From positions 1-7,247 of the forward strand of contig JABJQI010000135.1 of the NCBI GenBank assembly GCA_018663485.1: a DNA stretch of 7,247 bases, in the 5' to 3' direction. This document shows positions 6,461-7,247 of the stretch, one piece after another (within the stretch, counting starts at the first letter, position 1; the number at the start of each line of letters is the position of its first letter). Under the pieces are notes generated by a model. The model did not search any database, was not told the DNA's origin, and saw only the letters and a list, made by a program, of their open reading frames with translations. Position numbers and translations under genes: made by a program. Origin of the DNA: Opitutia bacterium (GTDB lineage: Bacteria; Verrucomicrobiota; Verrucomicrobiia; Opitutales; Coraliomargaritaceae).

Positions 6461-6497
6461 AAGGCCGAGGTCACTGCAAAGTGCCTCGGTCTTTTTT
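6461..6497 (+). terminator. Rho-independent terminator of the cys cluster
   Basis: CCGAGG (6465-6470) pairs with CCTCGG (6484-6489), and CACT (6472-6475) with AGTG (6480-6483), around a GCAA tetraloop with T6471 bulged. Six T follow (6492-6497). Seven A at 6456-6462 give a U-tract on the other strand, so it can also stop transcription coming from the convergent minus-strand gene. Confidence 0.92.
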
Positions 6498-6634
6498 GTC
6501 CTTAGGGGTCGTGCTTGTTATTATGCCCTTGGGTGCGCGATCCGCCCGAAGTGTTGGAGCATTTTGTAAGCTTGCGGTCTGCGCAAGGAGGCTGTCTCAA
6601 AATTACTGTAACGCGGGATTGTCATTTGATCTTG

Positions 6635-6678
6635 CTAGAATTGGAGGGACATCGTCCCGATGTCGGCGCGCTTCCTAG
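6635..6678 (+). repeat. Structured repeat, copy A (GGAGG plus 7-bp hairpin)
   Basis: TTGGAGG (6641-6647) precedes a perfect hairpin, GACATCG (6648-6654), loop TCC, CGATGTC (6658-6664). An outer stem CTAGAA (6635-6640) pairs with TTCCTAG (6672-6678) with one bulged C. The layout of outer stem, GAGG strand and inner hairpin matches copy B in reverse orientation. Confidence 0.55.
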
Positions 6679-6713
6679 TCAGTGCTGATCGCAACCAAAA
6701 CAAACCGTCGATC

Positions 6714-6749
6714 TAAGTGCAGACGCCGAGGACGGCATCCCTCCACTTA
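6714..6749 (-). repeat. Structured repeat, copy B, inverted relative to copy A
   Basis: Read on the minus strand: TAAGTG, GAGG, GATGCCG, loop TCCT, CGGCGTC, TG, CACTTA. The inner stem has seven pairs including one U-G wobble; the outer stem TAAGTG/CACTTA is perfect. Compared with copy A the stem bases differ but pairing is kept, while GAGG, the stem-end GA, CG next to the loop, and the TCC loop are shared. That is the pattern expected of a structured repeat. Confidence 0.5.
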
Positions 6750-6783
6750 ATCATGTGCAGATCGGCCTCTGGAATTGGTTTTT

Positions 6784-6812
6784 GGACAGTTTCGCAAGCA
6801 AAGCTCCTACAG
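6784..6812 (-). repeat. REP-like motif overlapping a stop codon
   Basis: The minus strand reads CTGTAGGAGC, then TTTGCTTGCGAAAC. AGTTT/AAGCT with an inner G-C pair can form an imperfect 7-pair hairpin (6788-6805) around CAAG. The TAG inside TGTAGGAGC is the stop codon of the minus-strand gene. TGTTGGAGC with a downstream CTTGCG occurs again at 6552-6576 on the plus strand, so there may be a second diverged copy. Confidence 0.3.
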
Positions 6813-7247
6813 ATCCGATTCCAACGGCAGATCAACCACCTGCCATGGCAAGCCGCGCTTGTTGAGCTCGTCCATGAATGGGTCGGGATCATTTTGCTCC
6901 ATGTTCCAAACGCCTGGTTGCTTCCATAGTCCACGCAAGATCATCTGAGCGCCAATCATTGCAGGCACACCGGTGGTGTAGCTGATCGCTTGGCTGGAGA
7001 CTTCCTGGTAGCACTCTTGGTGGTCGCAGCTGTTGTAGATAAAGATGCGCTTTTTCTGGCCGTCCTTGGTGCCGACGATGTCGCAACCAATGCAGGTCTT
7101 ACCTTTGGTGCGTGGCCCGAGGCTGCCTGGGTCGGGCAGCACGTGGCGCAGGAACTCGATCGGTGCGATCTTCACGCCGTTGACTTCGATCGGCTCGATC
7201 GAAGTCATGCCGACATTTTCAAGGACTCGCAGGTGAGTGAGATACTT
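6807..7247 (-). CDS. Carboxynorspermidine/carboxyspermidine dehydrogenase-like, 5' end outside window
   Basis: This saccharopine-dehydrogenase-family NAD(P)H-dependent oxidoreductase probably reduces the Schiff base of aspartate semialdehyde and a diamine to carboxy(nor)spermidine in polyamine synthesis. Only the last 146 codons are in the window; the frame is open through the window edge (KYLTHLRVLENVG before Met at 7208), so that Met is internal. Visible signatures are LPDPGSLGPRTKGKTCIG, then YNSCDHQECYQEVSSQAISY, then TTGVPAMIGAQMI, GVWNMEQNDPDPFMDELNKR and GLPWQVVD, all typical of the C-terminal half of carboxynorspermidine synthase. The N-terminal Rossmann region is not visible. A saccharopine-forming lysine enzyme is the main alternative. 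It converges on the cys cluster. Its TAG stop lies within a REP-like motif, and the bidirectional terminator at 6461-6497 may be its terminator too. Confidence 0.85.
   Translation of the reverse strand, partial: KYLTHLRVLENVGMTSIEPIEVNGVKIAPIEFLRHVLPDPGSLGPRTKGKTCIGCDIVGTKDGQKKRIFIYNSCDHQECYQEVSSQAISYTTGVPAMIGAQMILRGLWKQPGVWNMEQNDPDPFMDELNKRGLPWQVVDLPLESDL

Larger units (their letters stand above)
6498..6806. other. Gene-free convergent intergenic region
   Basis: I see no credible coding region here. Short open frames overlap the terminator or structured repeats and resemble no protein family. The region holds a 6-bp hairpin (CTTGCG/CGCAAG, 6571-6587, 5-base loop), two inverted copies of a GAGG-hairpin repeat and a REP-like motif at the end of the minus-strand gene. 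GGCTGTCTCAAAA (6590-6602) resembles some insertion-sequence ends, but no transposase is present. Confidence 0.7.

Noticed and set aside
6590..6602. Insertion-sequence end (GGCTGTCTCAAAA)
   Set aside because: It resembles some IS termini, but no partner end, target duplication or transposase is present, so it may be chance or an unrecognisable remnant.
6481..6678. 65-codon plus-strand frame after cysN
   Set aside because: It begins inside the terminator hairpin and runs through repeat DNA; no motif or ribosome binding site.
1..7247. CRISPR array, tRNA, rRNA, phage or defence system
   Set aside because: No regularly spaced repeats, no cloverleaf or rRNA motifs, and no proteins of those types were seen on either strand.

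Overview
The window looks like chromosomal DNA of a marine-type Verrucomicrobiota (Opitutae/Puniceicoccales-like). This is an inference. It rests on a secreted TIGR03790-family protein (a family known from exosortase-carrying bacteria, including Verrucomicrobia and Planctomycetes), a carboxynorspermidine-synthase-type polyamine gene, an initiation factor 3 with a long acidic tail, and poor Shine-Dalgarno sites. No single gene proves the taxon.

Layout. (1) Positions 1-3312, plus strand: the 3' part of infC, then a secreted zinc N-acetylmuramoyl-L-alanine amidase, then a secreted TIGR03790-family protein with a TPR-like C-terminus. Gaps are 5 and 3 bases, so the three genes look like one transcription unit. 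A textbook intrinsic-terminator hairpin lies inside the first codons of the amidase and encodes its signal-peptide core. (2) Positions 3313-3494: an intergenic region with an 18-bp perfect palindrome over a candidate promoter. (3) Positions 3495-6440, plus strand: cysC, cysD and cysN, a complete sulfate-activation cassette. CysD and CysN make APS from sulfate and ATP using GTP; CysC phosphorylates APS to PAPS. A strong, probably bidirectional terminator follows cysN. (4) Positions 6498-6806: no gene; two inverted copies of a small structured repeat (GAGG plus a 7-bp hairpin with a TCC-type loop) and a further REP-like motif touching the stop codon of the next gene. (5) Positions 6807-7247, minus strand: the 3' part of a convergent saccharopine-dehydrogenase-family gene, probably carboxynorspermidine/carboxyspermidine dehydrogenase.

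The genes are mostly housekeeping: translation initiation, cell-wall cleavage, sulfate activation and polyamine synthesis. The least understood protein is the TIGR03790-family product, here paired with a peptidoglycan amidase. I found no CRISPR array, tRNA, rRNA, intact mobile element or defence system. The most interesting signals are the terminator embedded in a signal peptide, the palindromic control region before cysC, and the structured repeats at the convergent junction.
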